From Actinomadura coerulea (lineage in GTDB: Bacteria > Actinomycetota > Actinomycetes > Streptosporangiales > Streptosporangiaceae), in NCBI RefSeq assembly GCF_014208105.1, contig NZ_JACHMQ010000001.1, positions 6,634,001 to 6,698,000 on the forward strand: DNA of 64,000 bases, given 5' to 3'. Shown one piece after another: positions 25,553-33,630 of the stretch. A model generated the notes under the pieces. It was not told the origin of the DNA, searched no databases, and worked only from the letters and a program-made list of their open reading frames with translations. A program made the translations under genes and the position numbers. Every line of letters begins with the position of its first letter. Positions within the stretch are counted from its first letter, which is position 1.

Positions 25553-26449
25553 TCAGAGCTCGCCGAGCAGGTCCCTGAGGAAGGCCGTGGTGCGGGCGGG
25601 GCGGGCCGCGCGGATGCCCAGCAGGTCCATGATCTTCTGGTAGCGGACGGCCTCCTGCCCCTCGGGGTAGCGGGCGCCGGTCAGCTGCTCCAGGTAGACC
25701 ACGTCGTCCAGGTCGTGCTCGGCGAACCGCACGATGGTGATCGGGCCGCCGAGCGCCAGGTGCCCGCCCGCCGCGAACGGCAGGACCTGCAGCCTCACGT
25801 TGGCCATGCCCTCCGACACCGCGATCAGGTGCTCGATCTGGCCGCGCATGGTCCCCGGCCCCCCGATCGGCCTCCGCAGCGCCGCCTCGTCGATCACCGC
25901 CCAGAGCGTGGTCGCGCCGGTCGCGCGGTGCAGGATCTCCTGCCGCCGCATCCGGAGGGAGAGGCGCCGTTCGAGGCCGTCATAGGCCGCGTCATGGTGC
26001 TCCAGGCCGATGACGGCGCGCGCGTAGTCGCGCGTTTGCAGAAGGCCGGGGACGTACTGCACCTCGTAGGCGCGGATCGTCGCCGCCGACTGCTCCAGGC
26101 CGAGATACTGCTCGAACCAGCTCGGCACGATATCGCCGTAGCCCTGCCACCAGCCGGGCTTCCTGGCCTCCCGGACGAGCTGGACGAAGCCGTTCCGCTC
26201 GTCCTCGTCCTCGACGCCGTAGAGGGTGAGCAGGTCGAGGACGTCGCGAATCTTGAAGCCGTGCCGTCCGAGCTCCAGCCGGCTCATCTTGGACGCCGAG
26301 CCGCGGATCACCTCGCCCGCCTCCGCCCGGCTGAGGCCGCTCTCCTCGCGCATCCGCCGTAACCGGGCCCCGAGCTGCATGCGCAACGCGGTGGGACTCG
26401 CCAGCCGATTGTCAAGCACCAGATCTCCAGCGTTCCGGTCCGGCAACAC
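25553..26449 (-). CDS. XRE helix-turn-helix regulator with DUF5753
   Basis: A 298-aa WhiJ-like protein: HTH at residues 25-85 (MREESGLSRAEAGEVIRGSASKMSRLELGR reads as two helices), then DUF5753 from KPGWWQGYGDIVPSWFEQYLGLEQ through PGLLQTRDYARAV. Unlike the 16587 gene, no DUF397 partner is adjacent. The start could instead be the internal GTG at VLDNRLASP, about ten codons later. It lies 105 bases beyond ubiB and is divergent from nothing, sharing strand with the ImmA/IrrE gene upstream. Confidence 0.92.
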   Translation of the reverse strand: MLPDRNAGDLVLDNRLASPTALRMQLGARLRRMREESGLSRAEAGEVIRGSASKMSRLELGRHGFKIRDVLDLLTLYGVEDEDERNGFVQLVREARKPGWWQGYGDIVPSWFEQYLGLEQSAATIRAYEVQYVPGLLQTRDYARAVIGLEHHDAAYDGLERRLSLRMRRQEILHRATGATTLWAVIDEAALRRPIGGPGTMRGQIEHLIAVSEGMANVRLQVLPFAAGGHLALGGPITIVRFAEHDLDDVVYLEQLTGARYPEGQEAVRYQKIMDLLGIRAARPARTTAFLRDLLGEL

Positions 26450-26577
26450 TCTCGGAGGGTCTCACAGGCGATCGTGAACGCGCAGGCGACCGCTCGCCAG
26501 AGATATGTATCCGGCGCAGCCGCTTTGCAGATTCCGCCATTGTGCGGAACGCGCGGGCGGGAGCGGTCCAGAAAGGG

Positions 26578-27615
26578 TCACCGCCGCGGGACGAGCAGGT
26601 CCAGATCGGCGCGGGTGACCCGGGCCTCCCCCGCGATCCGGTCACGATCCGTGCCCGCGCCCTCCACGACCTCCAGCGCGCGGGTCAGCATCGTCGGCTG
26701 CTCCAGCGGACGGGCCGGGCCCGGCTCCTGGCGCCGCCAGCCGCGCGAGCTCAGCGCGCTCATCGCGTCGCGGTACACCGGCTCCGTCATGATCCCGAGC
26801 GTGCGGGCCCGGTAGAGCAGCGCCGCCATGCTGACGCCCCAGGACGCCTTCAGCCGCCCCAGCCGCTCCCAGTCGGGGCGCGCGGGCAGCTCACCGGCGA
26901 TGTCGGCCTCCGGCATGAGGAACTCCGCCGCGAACCGGTGCGCCTGGTCCTCGACGATCTTCTCGCCGGGCTCGGCGTCGGCGTGCATGACCAGGTGCCC
27001 CAGCTCGTGGGCCGCGTCGAACCGGTTGCGCCAGTAGTCGCCCTTGGCCGGGTTGAAGAACACCATCGGCCTCGGGTGGACGCCGACGCTGAACGCGTCC
27101 ACGCGCTCGGCCGCCCGCGGCAGCACCAGGACGATCACTCCGTGGGACTCCAGCAGCCGGACCACGTGCGGCACCGGCCCGGCCCGCTCGACCAGCGCCT
27201 TCCTGGTCAGCCTGGCCGCCTCGGCGGGCCCGGGGCCGGCGATCTCCTCCGGCGAGACGGGGTACTCGGGGAGGTCGACCTCGGGAAGGTCGACGAGTCT
27301 TTCGAGGACGGCGACGACGTCGGTGGCGATCCGCCCGTAGGCGAGCGCCTGGTCACGCTCGATCTGCGTCGTCGACCGGAGCGACCGGAAATGGGCGCCG
27401 TCCATGGAGACCGGGCTGCGGCCGCTCTGGAAGAACTCGACGGGCACGCCCAGCGCGATCGCCAGCCGCCGCACCGTCGGCTCCTCGGGCCTCTGCACGC
27501 CCGCCTCGTACCGACCGATCGCCTTCGGCGTCGTCCCCACGGCCTGCGCGAGCTGGTTCTTGCGCAGGCCCCTGAGCCGCCGGGCGAGCGTCAGCCGCTC
27601 GCAGTCGAACAGCAC
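26578..27615 (-). CDS. XRE HTH + ImmA/IrrE-type metallopeptidase (COG2856)
   Basis: A 345-aa protein combining an N-terminal XRE HTH (LRGLRKNQLAQAVGTTPKAI, GRYEAGVQRPEEPTV) with a C-terminal Zn peptidase: AHELGHLVMHA gives the HExxH site and FAAEFLMP the third-ligand helix. ImmA/IrrE proteins cleave repressors in phage, ICE and stress systems, and COG2856 fusions were predicted as antitoxins paired with diverse toxins. The unknown 213-aa gene ends 16 bases upstream on the same strand, so the two form an operon. The peptidase site appears intact. Confidence 0.88.
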   Translation of the reverse strand: MLFDCERLTLARRLRGLRKNQLAQAVGTTPKAIGRYEAGVQRPEEPTVRRLAIALGVPVEFFQSGRSPVSMDGAHFRSLRSTTQIERDQALAYGRIATDVVAVLERLVDLPEVDLPEYPVSPEEIAGPGPAEAARLTRKALVERAGPVPHVVRLLESHGVIVLVLPRAAERVDAFSVGVHPRPMVFFNPAKGDYWRNRFDAAHELGHLVMHADAEPGEKIVEDQAHRFAAEFLMPEADIAGELPARPDWERLGRLKASWGVSMAALLYRARTLGIMTEPVYRDAMSALSSRGWRRQEPGPARPLEQPTMLTRALEVVEGAGTDRDRIAGEARVTRADLDLLVPRR

Positions 27616-27631
27616 CCCGCGCCACCTTCTG

Positions 27632-28273
27632 CTAGGCCGTCTTCGTCTCCCCGCGGAGCCGCATCGGGACGTCCTCTTCCCGGTCGTCCCACAGCGGCAT
27701 CGTCCGCTCGACGAGCTTACGACGTGGATCGAGCCCGATGGTGTCGTCCACGGGCCTGACCCAGTGCCAGGCGGTGCCTCCGTCGGCGTTCCACCGGGGG
27801 CGGCCCAGGAAGAGCTCCATCTCCAGCGGCGCCTCGGTGGCGCTGTGCGCGAGCACCAGCGTCACGACCCCGGGCGTGTCGTGCGCCTCGATGCCCAGCG
27901 GGAGGGCGAGCTGCGGGTCCTCGACGTAGGACTGGCGCGCCACGGCCTGCTTGGTGGGGCTGTCGCGGTCCCACCGGATGCCCCTGACGTTCCCGAACTC
28001 GTGCCGCTTGAGCAGGACGCGGTACGGCCCGTACCGCCAGCCGGGGGAGCCGTTCAGGTCGTCGCGGACGACCCGCGGCCCGGCCTCGAAGACCCGGTCG
28101 ATCTGCGACGCGAGCGCGTCGAAGGCGCCGACCCCGTACGTCCGCTCCGTGAACCCCGCCGCCCGGCTCAGCCCGCCGAAGACCGCCAGCGTCGCCTCGC
28201 GGTGGGCCTCCCGCAGGGCGTGCAGGAAGCCCGCTGCCAAGAGCTCGTCCCAAGCGTCCCTGTCCTCAGCCAC
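27632..28273 (-). CDS. Unknown protein, 213 aa, partner of XRE-ImmA/IrrE gene (candidate toxin)
   Basis: No family recognised with confidence. A helical N-terminus (LLAAGFLHALREAHREATLAV) is followed by a beta-rich part with YGPYRVLLKRHEFGNVRGIRWDRDSPTK and an acidic-to-basic tail. It overlaps nothing and precedes the metallopeptidase by 16 bases, an order typical of toxin before antitoxin. Conserved-looking Lys/Arg/His/Asp clusters could be catalytic, but this is inference. The start is the first ATG after the neighbour's stop; no strong ribosome site was seen. Confidence 0.6.
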   Translation of the reverse strand: MAEDRDAWDELLAAGFLHALREAHREATLAVFGGLSRAAGFTERTYGVGAFDALASQIDRVFEAGPRVVRDDLNGSPGWRYGPYRVLLKRHEFGNVRGIRWDRDSPTKQAVARQSYVEDPQLALPLGIEAHDTPGVVTLVLAHSATEAPLEMELFLGRPRWNADGGTAWHWVRPVDDTIGLDPRRKLVERTMPLWDDREEDVPMRLRGETKTA

Positions 28274-28301
28274 GTCCCGACCATAGCCAGGGGGGCCGAC
28301 A

Positions 28302-29090
28302 TTACGAGCAGCCCTCGAACTCGGGGACCTCGCGGACGAGCGTGAGCCCGCTCTTGCCGAACCACTTGTCCAGCAGGCGGCCCGCCGTCCCGTCCTGGTA
28401 CATCGTCGTGATGGCCCGGTTCACCGCCTCGCAGGCGTCCGCGTCGTCCCTGCGCATCCCGACCCCGTACCGCTCGTCGGTGAAGGGCGTGTTGACGATC
28501 CTCAGGTCCGGGGCGGCGAATCCGGCGAGCACGAGGTCGCCGGTGGAGATGGCGTCCACGGCCCCGGACCGCAGCTTCGCCACGCAGTCGCTGTAGGACG
28601 AGGCCGGGACGAGCCTCGCGGGGATGCTCAGCCCGACCACCACCCGCTCGGTCGAGACCGACCCGCTGGCCTGGCACATCTTCCGCCCGGCCAGATCGCG
28701 CACGCTCTGGACGCGGGTCTCGCCTCGCCGCACCATGACGTCCTGGTGGGCGACGTAGTAGGGCCCGCCGAAGCCGACGAGCCCGGCCCGGTCCGGTGTG
28801 ATCGAGTAGGACGCGAGCACCAGGTCGACGGCGTGCCGGTTCAGCAGCAGCTCCCGGTCGTCGGACCTGACCTCGCGGAACGTCACGCGGGACGCCCCGA
28901 GGCTGCGGGCGATGTAGCCGCCCACGTCGACCTCGAACCCCTGGAACACCCCGTTCTTCCTCAGCCCGAGCCCGGGCTGGTCCGCCTTGACCCCGACCAC
29001 GATGACGTCCCGGCTGTGGATCGATGCTCTGGCGGTCGCGCATCCCACGAGCGCGAGCGCGAGGCCCAAAAGTACGAGAATGGCGCGCAC
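28302..29090 (-). CDS. Extracellular solute-binding lipoprotein (glutamate/polar amino-acid type, SBP family 3)
   Basis: A 262-aa lipoprotein: signal with lipobox LVGC (Cys17), then a bilobal binding fold starting VIVVGVKADQPGLGLRKNGVFQGFEVDV, with AISTGDLVLAG and GVGMRRDD. Such proteins deliver amino acids to an ABC importer, yet no permease or ATPase is adjacent. Instead the gene follows the flavoprotein at 29100 by 9 bases, in one operon. It may act as a sensor for a remote system or share an orphan importer. Confidence 0.85.
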   Translation of the reverse strand: MRAILVLLGLALALVGCATARASIHSRDVIVVGVKADQPGLGLRKNGVFQGFEVDVGGYIARSLGASRVTFREVRSDDRELLLNRHAVDLVLASYSITPDRAGLVGFGGPYYVAHQDVMVRRGETRVQSVRDLAGRKMCQASGSVSTERVVVGLSIPARLVPASSYSDCVAKLRSGAVDAISTGDLVLAGFAAPDLRIVNTPFTDERYGVGMRRDDADACEAVNRAITTMYQDGTAGRLLDKWFGKSGLTLVREVPEFEGCS

Positions 29091-29099
29091 GGGCCATGA

Positions 29100-30776
29100 C
29101 TAGCAAGGGAAAACGGCCGCCGGATGAACGCGAGGCGACCGCGCAAGGGACAGGTACTCGTGCACGGAGCGGACGGCCGTCGCGCCCTCGCCGACCGCCG
29201 AGGCGACCCGCTTGATCGAGTCCTTGCGCACGTCTCCCGCGGCGAAGACGCCGGGCATGCTCGTCTCCAGCGGCATCGGGTCGCGGTCGAGGGGCCAGCG
29301 GGGCGGAACCCGGTCGTAGAGCTCGCGGCCGGTGAGCAGGTAGCCGTGCTCGTCGCCGGCGATGCCGTCCGGGAGCCACCGCGTGTGCGGCTCGCCGCCG
29401 ATCATGATGAAGAGCGCGGCGGCCGGGACGCGTTCGGTGGCGCCCGCCGCCCGGCCGGCGAGCGTCAGGGACCGCAGGCGCCCGCCGCCGCCGCATCCGA
29501 CCACCTCGGTCCGCAGCCGGACGGCGATGTTCGGCGTCGACTCGATGGCGCGCACCAGATAGGTCGATGCCGACCTCGCCAGGCTGTCGCCCCGGACGAC
29601 CAGCGTGACCGCGCGCGCGTGCTTGGCCAGGTGCAGCGCGCCCTGGCACGCCGAGTTCCCGGCGCCGACGATGAAGACGTCCTGGCCCCGCATCGCGCGG
29701 CTCTCGCCCACGGCCATGCCGTAGAACACGCCGGAGCCGACGAGGGACTCCAGCCCGGGGACGCCGAGCCGCCGCCAGTCGACGCCCGTCGAGATCAGCA
29801 CCGCGCGGGCGCTGACCTCGGAGCCGTCCGCCATCCGGACCACCCGCCGGTCGCCGCGGGCCTCCAGGCCGACCACCTGCTGGGCGAAGACGATGTGCGC
29901 GCCCATCAGCCACGCCTGCTCGCAGGTCCGCTCCATCAGGTAGCCGCCGGCGATGCCGTGGGGGAACCCCGGATAGTTCCTGATCATCGGGCTCGTCCCG
30001 GCCTGCCCGCCCGAGAACGCCCGTTCCAGCAGCACGGTGTCGAGCCCCTCGGACGCCGCGTACACGGCCGCGGTGAGCCCGGCCGACCCGGCGCCGACGA
30101 TGGCGAGGTCGCAGTCCTCCAGATCGTTCTCGACGCTGACGCCGATCGCGCACGCGAGGTCGGGGACCTGCGGGTCCACGTAGGCCCGGCCGTCGTAGCG
30201 GATCACCACCGGCAGCCGCGACGCGTCGACTCCCGCCTCGCGCAGCAGCCGCCGCCCGGTCTCCTCGCCGGGCGGATGAACCACGAACGGCAGGTTGAAG
30301 CGCGCCATCACATCGCGCAGCCGCAGCACTCGCGGGTCGTCCATCTCGGCGACGACGCGGAACAGTTCGAACACCGGTTCCTGCTCCTCCGTCCACGAGG
30401 ACAGGAACTCGCTCACCGCCCGGTGCATCGTCTCGTCGTTCGTCCACGGCCGGACGAGGTGGTAGTCGGCGTACCCGAGCGCGATCGCCTGGACGGCCGG
30501 ACTGGTCGAGGTGTAGTCGCGGTCCACCATCAGCACGCGCTTGGCATTGGGATAGAGCTCATGCGCCGGAGGAAGGACGTCGGCGCAGGCGTCGTCCACC
30601 ATCAGCAGTGCGACGGGTTCCTTGGCCCGCGCCATTTCCCTCAGCGCGTCGCACGCTTCCTCAGGCGATTCGGCGCTTTTCACGGTGAACGCCTCGCCCA
30701 GCCTTCGCGTGAGGTCGGCGAGCAGTACATGCCGCGAACCCGCGTCGTGGTCGACCACGAGTATGACCGGTGCCAT
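29100..30776 (-). CDS. Fused receiver-like / thioredoxin-reductase-like flavoprotein lacking redox cysteines
   Basis: A 558-aa protein. Residues 1-125 resemble a response-regulator receiver (VILVVDHDAGSRHVLLADLT). A middle glutaredoxin-like segment follows (DVMARFNLPFVVHPPGEETG). Then comes a two-dinucleotide-domain flavoprotein with FAD site IVGAGSAGLTAAVYAASEGLD, FSGGQAGTSPMIRNYPGFP and NADPH site FIVGAGNSACQGALHLAK. The CxxC of TrxR should lie near GVFYGMAVGES but both cysteines are gone. The phosphoacceptor region LLMVDDACAD is also unusual. It belongs to the 'fused response regulator/thioredoxin-disulfide reductase' group; true disulfide reduction is doubtful. The start is placed at MAPVILV, after an upstream in-frame ATG. 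Confidence 0.85.
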   Translation of the reverse strand: MAPVILVVDHDAGSRHVLLADLTRRLGEAFTVKSAESPEEACDALREMARAKEPVALLMVDDACADVLPPAHELYPNAKRVLMVDRDYTSTSPAVQAIALGYADYHLVRPWTNDETMHRAVSEFLSSWTEEQEPVFELFRVVAEMDDPRVLRLRDVMARFNLPFVVHPPGEETGRRLLREAGVDASRLPVVIRYDGRAYVDPQVPDLACAIGVSVENDLEDCDLAIVGAGSAGLTAAVYAASEGLDTVLLERAFSGGQAGTSPMIRNYPGFPHGIAGGYLMERTCEQAWLMGAHIVFAQQVVGLEARGDRRVVRMADGSEVSARAVLISTGVDWRRLGVPGLESLVGSGVFYGMAVGESRAMRGQDVFIVGAGNSACQGALHLAKHARAVTLVVRGDSLARSASTYLVRAIESTPNIAVRLRTEVVGCGGGGRLRSLTLAGRAAGATERVPAAALFIMIGGEPHTRWLPDGIAGDEHGYLLTGRELYDRVPPRWPLDRDPMPLETSMPGVFAAGDVRKDSIKRVASAVGEGATAVRSVHEYLSLARSPRVHPAAVFPC

Positions 30777-31060
30777 CACCTCTACCAGCGTAATCACCGC
30801 GGGTCGGCCGGAACGGCGCCCGGGGCCGCCGGGCGCGGGGCGGCCCGCGGGAAGCCGGGGCCCTCTCCACTGCCGCCGGTGCCCGCTTCCCTTGCCGGGC
30901 GGCGGGATCCGGGCGTGACGGAGGCGCGCGTGTACCGATCAACCGATGCGGACCTTTTGCCGGATCTTTGGCCCGGCCAGGGCGGCGCCCTTCCACCGAC
31001 CCGGACCGTGAGTAGAACGTGTTCTTGTATTTTGCCGGCGGAGCTAGGAGGCTGGGGCGC
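30777..31060 (+). other. Intergenic region upstream of the SnoaL operon
   Basis: 284 bases between divergent genes. It contains the left KstR-like operator (31013-31026). No coding frame of its own. Confidence 0.6.
31013..31026 (+). promoter_or_regulatory. KstR-like TetR operator (left)
   Basis: TAGAACGTGTTCTT fits the KstR consensus TNNAACNNGTTNNA at all but the last base. It lies 35 bases before the SnoaL-like start. Confidence 0.65.
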
Positions 31061-31519
31061 ATGGATCTGGTTGCGCTGGAAGAGATTCGGCGGCTCAAGT
31101 ACCGGTACCTGCGGTGCGTCGACCTGAAGCTGTGGGACGAGTTCGCCGAGGTGTTCACCGAGGACGCGGTGGCGGAGTACGACACCCCGGTGCTCGGCGA
31201 GACGCTCAGGCTGGAGGGGCGGGACGCGATCGTCGGGTACATGCGGTCCAACCTCGGGCCGGACAAGATCAGCGCCCACACGGCCGGCTGCCCGGAGATC
31301 GACTTCGACGGGGACCGGGCGACCGGGGTCTGGTCGCTGGACGACACGATCATCCTGCCGGGGGACCGGCTGCTCATCCGGGGCGCCGCCTTCTACCACG
31401 ACGTCTACCGGCGCACCGGGGACGGATGGCGGGTCGAGAAGACCGGGCACCGGCGGACCTACGAGTACATGGTGTCGCTGGACGACGCGCCGAGCCTGAA
31501 GTTCACCACCTCCCATTGA
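31061..31519 (+). CDS. SnoaL-like / NTF2-fold protein (steroid isomerase-like)
   Basis: A 152-aa single-domain protein of the SnoaL/ketosteroid-isomerase superfamily, opening MDLVALEEIRRLKYRYLRCVD and with DLKLWDEFAEVFTEDAVAEY. Such proteins bind or isomerise steroids and polyketides. First gene of a co-directional set behind a KstR-like operator; the start has CTAGGAGG 8 bases upstream. Function may be hydratase or dehydratase rather than isomerase; active residues cannot be fixed. Confidence 0.85.
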   Translation: MDLVALEEIRRLKYRYLRCVDLKLWDEFAEVFTEDAVAEYDTPVLGETLRLEGRDAIVGYMRSNLGPDKISAHTAGCPEIDFDGDRATGVWSLDDTIILPGDRLLIRGAAFYHDVYRRTGDGWRVEKTGHRRTYEYMVSLDDAPSLKFTTSH

Positions 31520-31545
31520 GCGGGACCCGGGCGTTGCCGCCCGCG

Positions 31546-31559
31546 TAGAACGCGTTCTA
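31546..31559 (+). promoter_or_regulatory. KstR-like TetR operator (right)
   Basis: TAGAACGCGTTCTA is a perfect palindrome matching TNNAACNNGTTNNA in full. It lies in the 92-base gap between the SnoaL-like and DUF1214 genes, so the latter may have its own regulated promoter. Confidence 0.7.
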
Positions 31560-31611
31560 CTCTCCGTCCCGCCAGAGCACGGCCTCGCGCCCGCGACCCG
31601 AGGAGAGCCCG

Positions 31612-32832
31612 GTGGCCACCGATCCAGCCGAAGGCAGCACCGACCGTCCGGGCGACGCGACGCGCTCGTTCGCCGACGCGGTCGTGGAGGCGGAGCGGAT
31701 CATCCGCGCCGCGCCGCACGTCAAGACCGACCAGGACCTGGCCGAGGGCCTCGACTACCTGGCCGGCAGCATCAAGGCGTCACTGCACATGGTGGGCGCC
31801 TACCAGCGGGACTATCCGTTCTTCGCGTCGTCCACCGGGCCGTACACCAAGCTCGGGCTCGACAATCCCGACACGCTGTACTTCCACGCCTACATCAGGG
31901 ACGACGCCGAATACGTCGTGACCGGGCGCCGGGGCACGACCGCCGACCTCAGTTTCCAGGTCATGAACGGCGACTACTCGCCCGCGAAGTCGCCCGACAG
32001 CCTCACCGCGTTCGACGACCGCGAACTGGACATCGCCGAGGACGGGACGTTCCGGCTGCGGTTCGGCCCCCCGAAGGAGGACGCCGGGCCCGGCTATGTC
32101 GCGCTCGCCCCCGGCTCCGCGATGCTCATCGTGCGGGAGGTCTTCAGCGACTGGGAGAACGAGAGGCCGGGCGAGATCCGCATCCACCGGGCGGACACGC
32201 TCGGGACCTCTCCGCTGCCGGTCCCGTCCGACCGGATGGCCCGGCGGTACGAGATCGCGGGCAAGATGCTGGTGTCGCGGATCCGCACCTTCCTGGCCTT
32301 CCCCGAATGGCACTACCTGCGGCTGCCGGTCAACACCCTGACCGAGCCGCGGCCCACGCCCGGCGGGCTGGCGACGCAGTTCTCGTCCGTCGGCCACTAC
32401 GACCTGGACGACGACGAGGCGATGGTCATCACCGCCCCGGCCGCCGACCGCGAGGTGGCGCCCTACCAGGGCTTCCAGCTCGGCAGCATGTGGTACGTCT
32501 CGCTCGACTACATCAACCACCAGACGAGCCTCACCGCCGACCAGGCCCGCGTGGACGAGGACGGCATGATCCGGTACGTCGTCGGCGAGCGGGATCCGGG
32601 GCTCGCCAACTGGATCGAGCGGACCGGGCACCGCCGCGGCTACCTGCAGTTCCGCTGGCAGCGGCTCGCCCGCGACCTCACACCGGAGGACGGGCCGCGC
32701 GTCGAGGTCGTCCCGTTCGAGGACCTCCCGCGCGTCCTGCCCTTCTACGAGAGCCAGCGCGTCGGGAAGCGGGAATGGGCGGAGCGGATCGCCGCCCGCC
32801 AGACCGCCGTCGCGAAGAGGATGCTCGGCTGA
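31612..32832 (+). CDS. DUF1214-domain protein
   Basis: A 406-aa soluble protein with the DUF1214/DUF1254-like fold: DNPDTLYFHAYIRDDAEYVVTGRRGT near residue 84 and the C-terminal YVVGERDPGLANWIERTGHRRGYLQFRWQ (W-I-x-T-x-G-x-G-like) signature. Family function is unknown; members recur in steroid and lipid degradation regulons of actinomycetes. GTG start after GAGGAGAG. It overlaps the next gene by one base (TGATG), so they are translationally coupled. Confidence 0.88.
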   Translation: MATDPAEGSTDRPGDATRSFADAVVEAERIIRAAPHVKTDQDLAEGLDYLAGSIKASLHMVGAYQRDYPFFASSTGPYTKLGLDNPDTLYFHAYIRDDAEYVVTGRRGTTADLSFQVMNGDYSPAKSPDSLTAFDDRELDIAEDGTFRLRFGPPKEDAGPGYVALAPGSAMLIVREVFSDWENERPGEIRIHRADTLGTSPLPVPSDRMARRYEIAGKMLVSRIRTFLAFPEWHYLRLPVNTLTEPRPTPGGLATQFSSVGHYDLDDDEAMVITAPAADREVAPYQGFQLGSMWYVSLDYINHQTSLTADQARVDEDGMIRYVVGERDPGLANWIERTGHRRGYLQFRWQRLARDLTPEDGPRVEVVPFEDLPRVLPFYESQRVGKREWAERIAARQTAVAKRMLG

Positions 32833-33617
32833 TGGGCGCGGGACTGCTGGAAGGCAAGGTCGTCGTCGTCTCCGGCGTGGGCCCGGGGCTCGGCCGGGGG
32901 CTCGCGCTCCAGTGCGCGAAGGCCGGGGCCGACGTCGTGCTCGCCGCGCGCGACGAGGAGCGGCTCGCCGAGGTCGCCAAGGAGGTCGAGGAGCTCGGGC
33001 GGCGGACCGCGACCGTCCCGACCGACATCCGGGACGCGGCGGCGTGCGAGCGGCTGGCCGCGGCCGCGCGGGAGGCGTTCGGCCGCGTGGACGGCCTGGT
33101 CAACAACGCCTTCGCGACCCCGCCGCTGACCGACCTGACGAAGGTCGACCTCGACGCGGTCCGGGCGGGCTTCGAGACCAACGTCCTCGCCGCGCTCCGC
33201 CTGACCCGGCTGTTCGTCCCGGCGCTGGAGGAGTCGCGCGGCTCCGTCGTCATGATCAACTCGGCGGTGCTGCGGCACTCCCGGCGGACGTTCGGCGCCT
33301 ACAAGATGGCCAAGGCGGCGCTGCTGGCGATGGCGCAGAACCTGGCCACCGAGCTCGGGCCGCGCGGGATCCGCGTCAACACGATCGCGCCCGGCTACAT
33401 CTGGGCGCCCAACCTCAAGTGGTACTTCCACCACCTCGCGGAGAAGCGCGGCGTGACGGCGCAGCAGGTCTACGACGAGAACGCCGCGACGACGGACCTG
33501 CGGAAGCTGCCCGAGCCCGACGAGGTCGCCGACGCCGCCGTGTTCATGCTGTCGCCGCTGGCCCGCGCCGTCACCGGGCAGTGCCTGGACGTCAACTCCG
33601 GCGAGTGGCACCACTAG
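32832..33617 (+). CDS. Short-chain dehydrogenase/reductase (SDR)
   Basis: A 261-aa NAD(P)-dependent oxidoreductase. The cofactor loop is GVGPGLGRGLA (variant of TGxxxGxG, with Ser instead of Thr before it), then LVNNAFATP for NNAG, the active-site Ser in NSAVLRHS, and Y-x-x-x-K as YKMAK (AYKMAKAAL). The C-terminus GQCLDVNSGEWHH is typical. Coupled to the DUF1214 gene upstream and 13 bases from the sulfotransferase-family gene downstream; likely oxidises or reduces a steroid-like alcohol. Confidence 0.93.
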   Translation: MGAGLLEGKVVVVSGVGPGLGRGLALQCAKAGADVVLAARDEERLAEVAKEVEELGRRTATVPTDIRDAAACERLAAAAREAFGRVDGLVNNAFATPPLTDLTKVDLDAVRAGFETNVLAALRLTRLFVPALEESRGSVVMINSAVLRHSRRTFGAYKMAKAALLAMAQNLATELGPRGIRVNTIAPGYIWAPNLKWYFHHLAEKRGVTAQQVYDENAATTDLRKLPEPDEVADAAVFMLSPLARAVTGQCLDVNSGEWHH

Positions 33618-33630
33618 GAAGGGCGGACCG

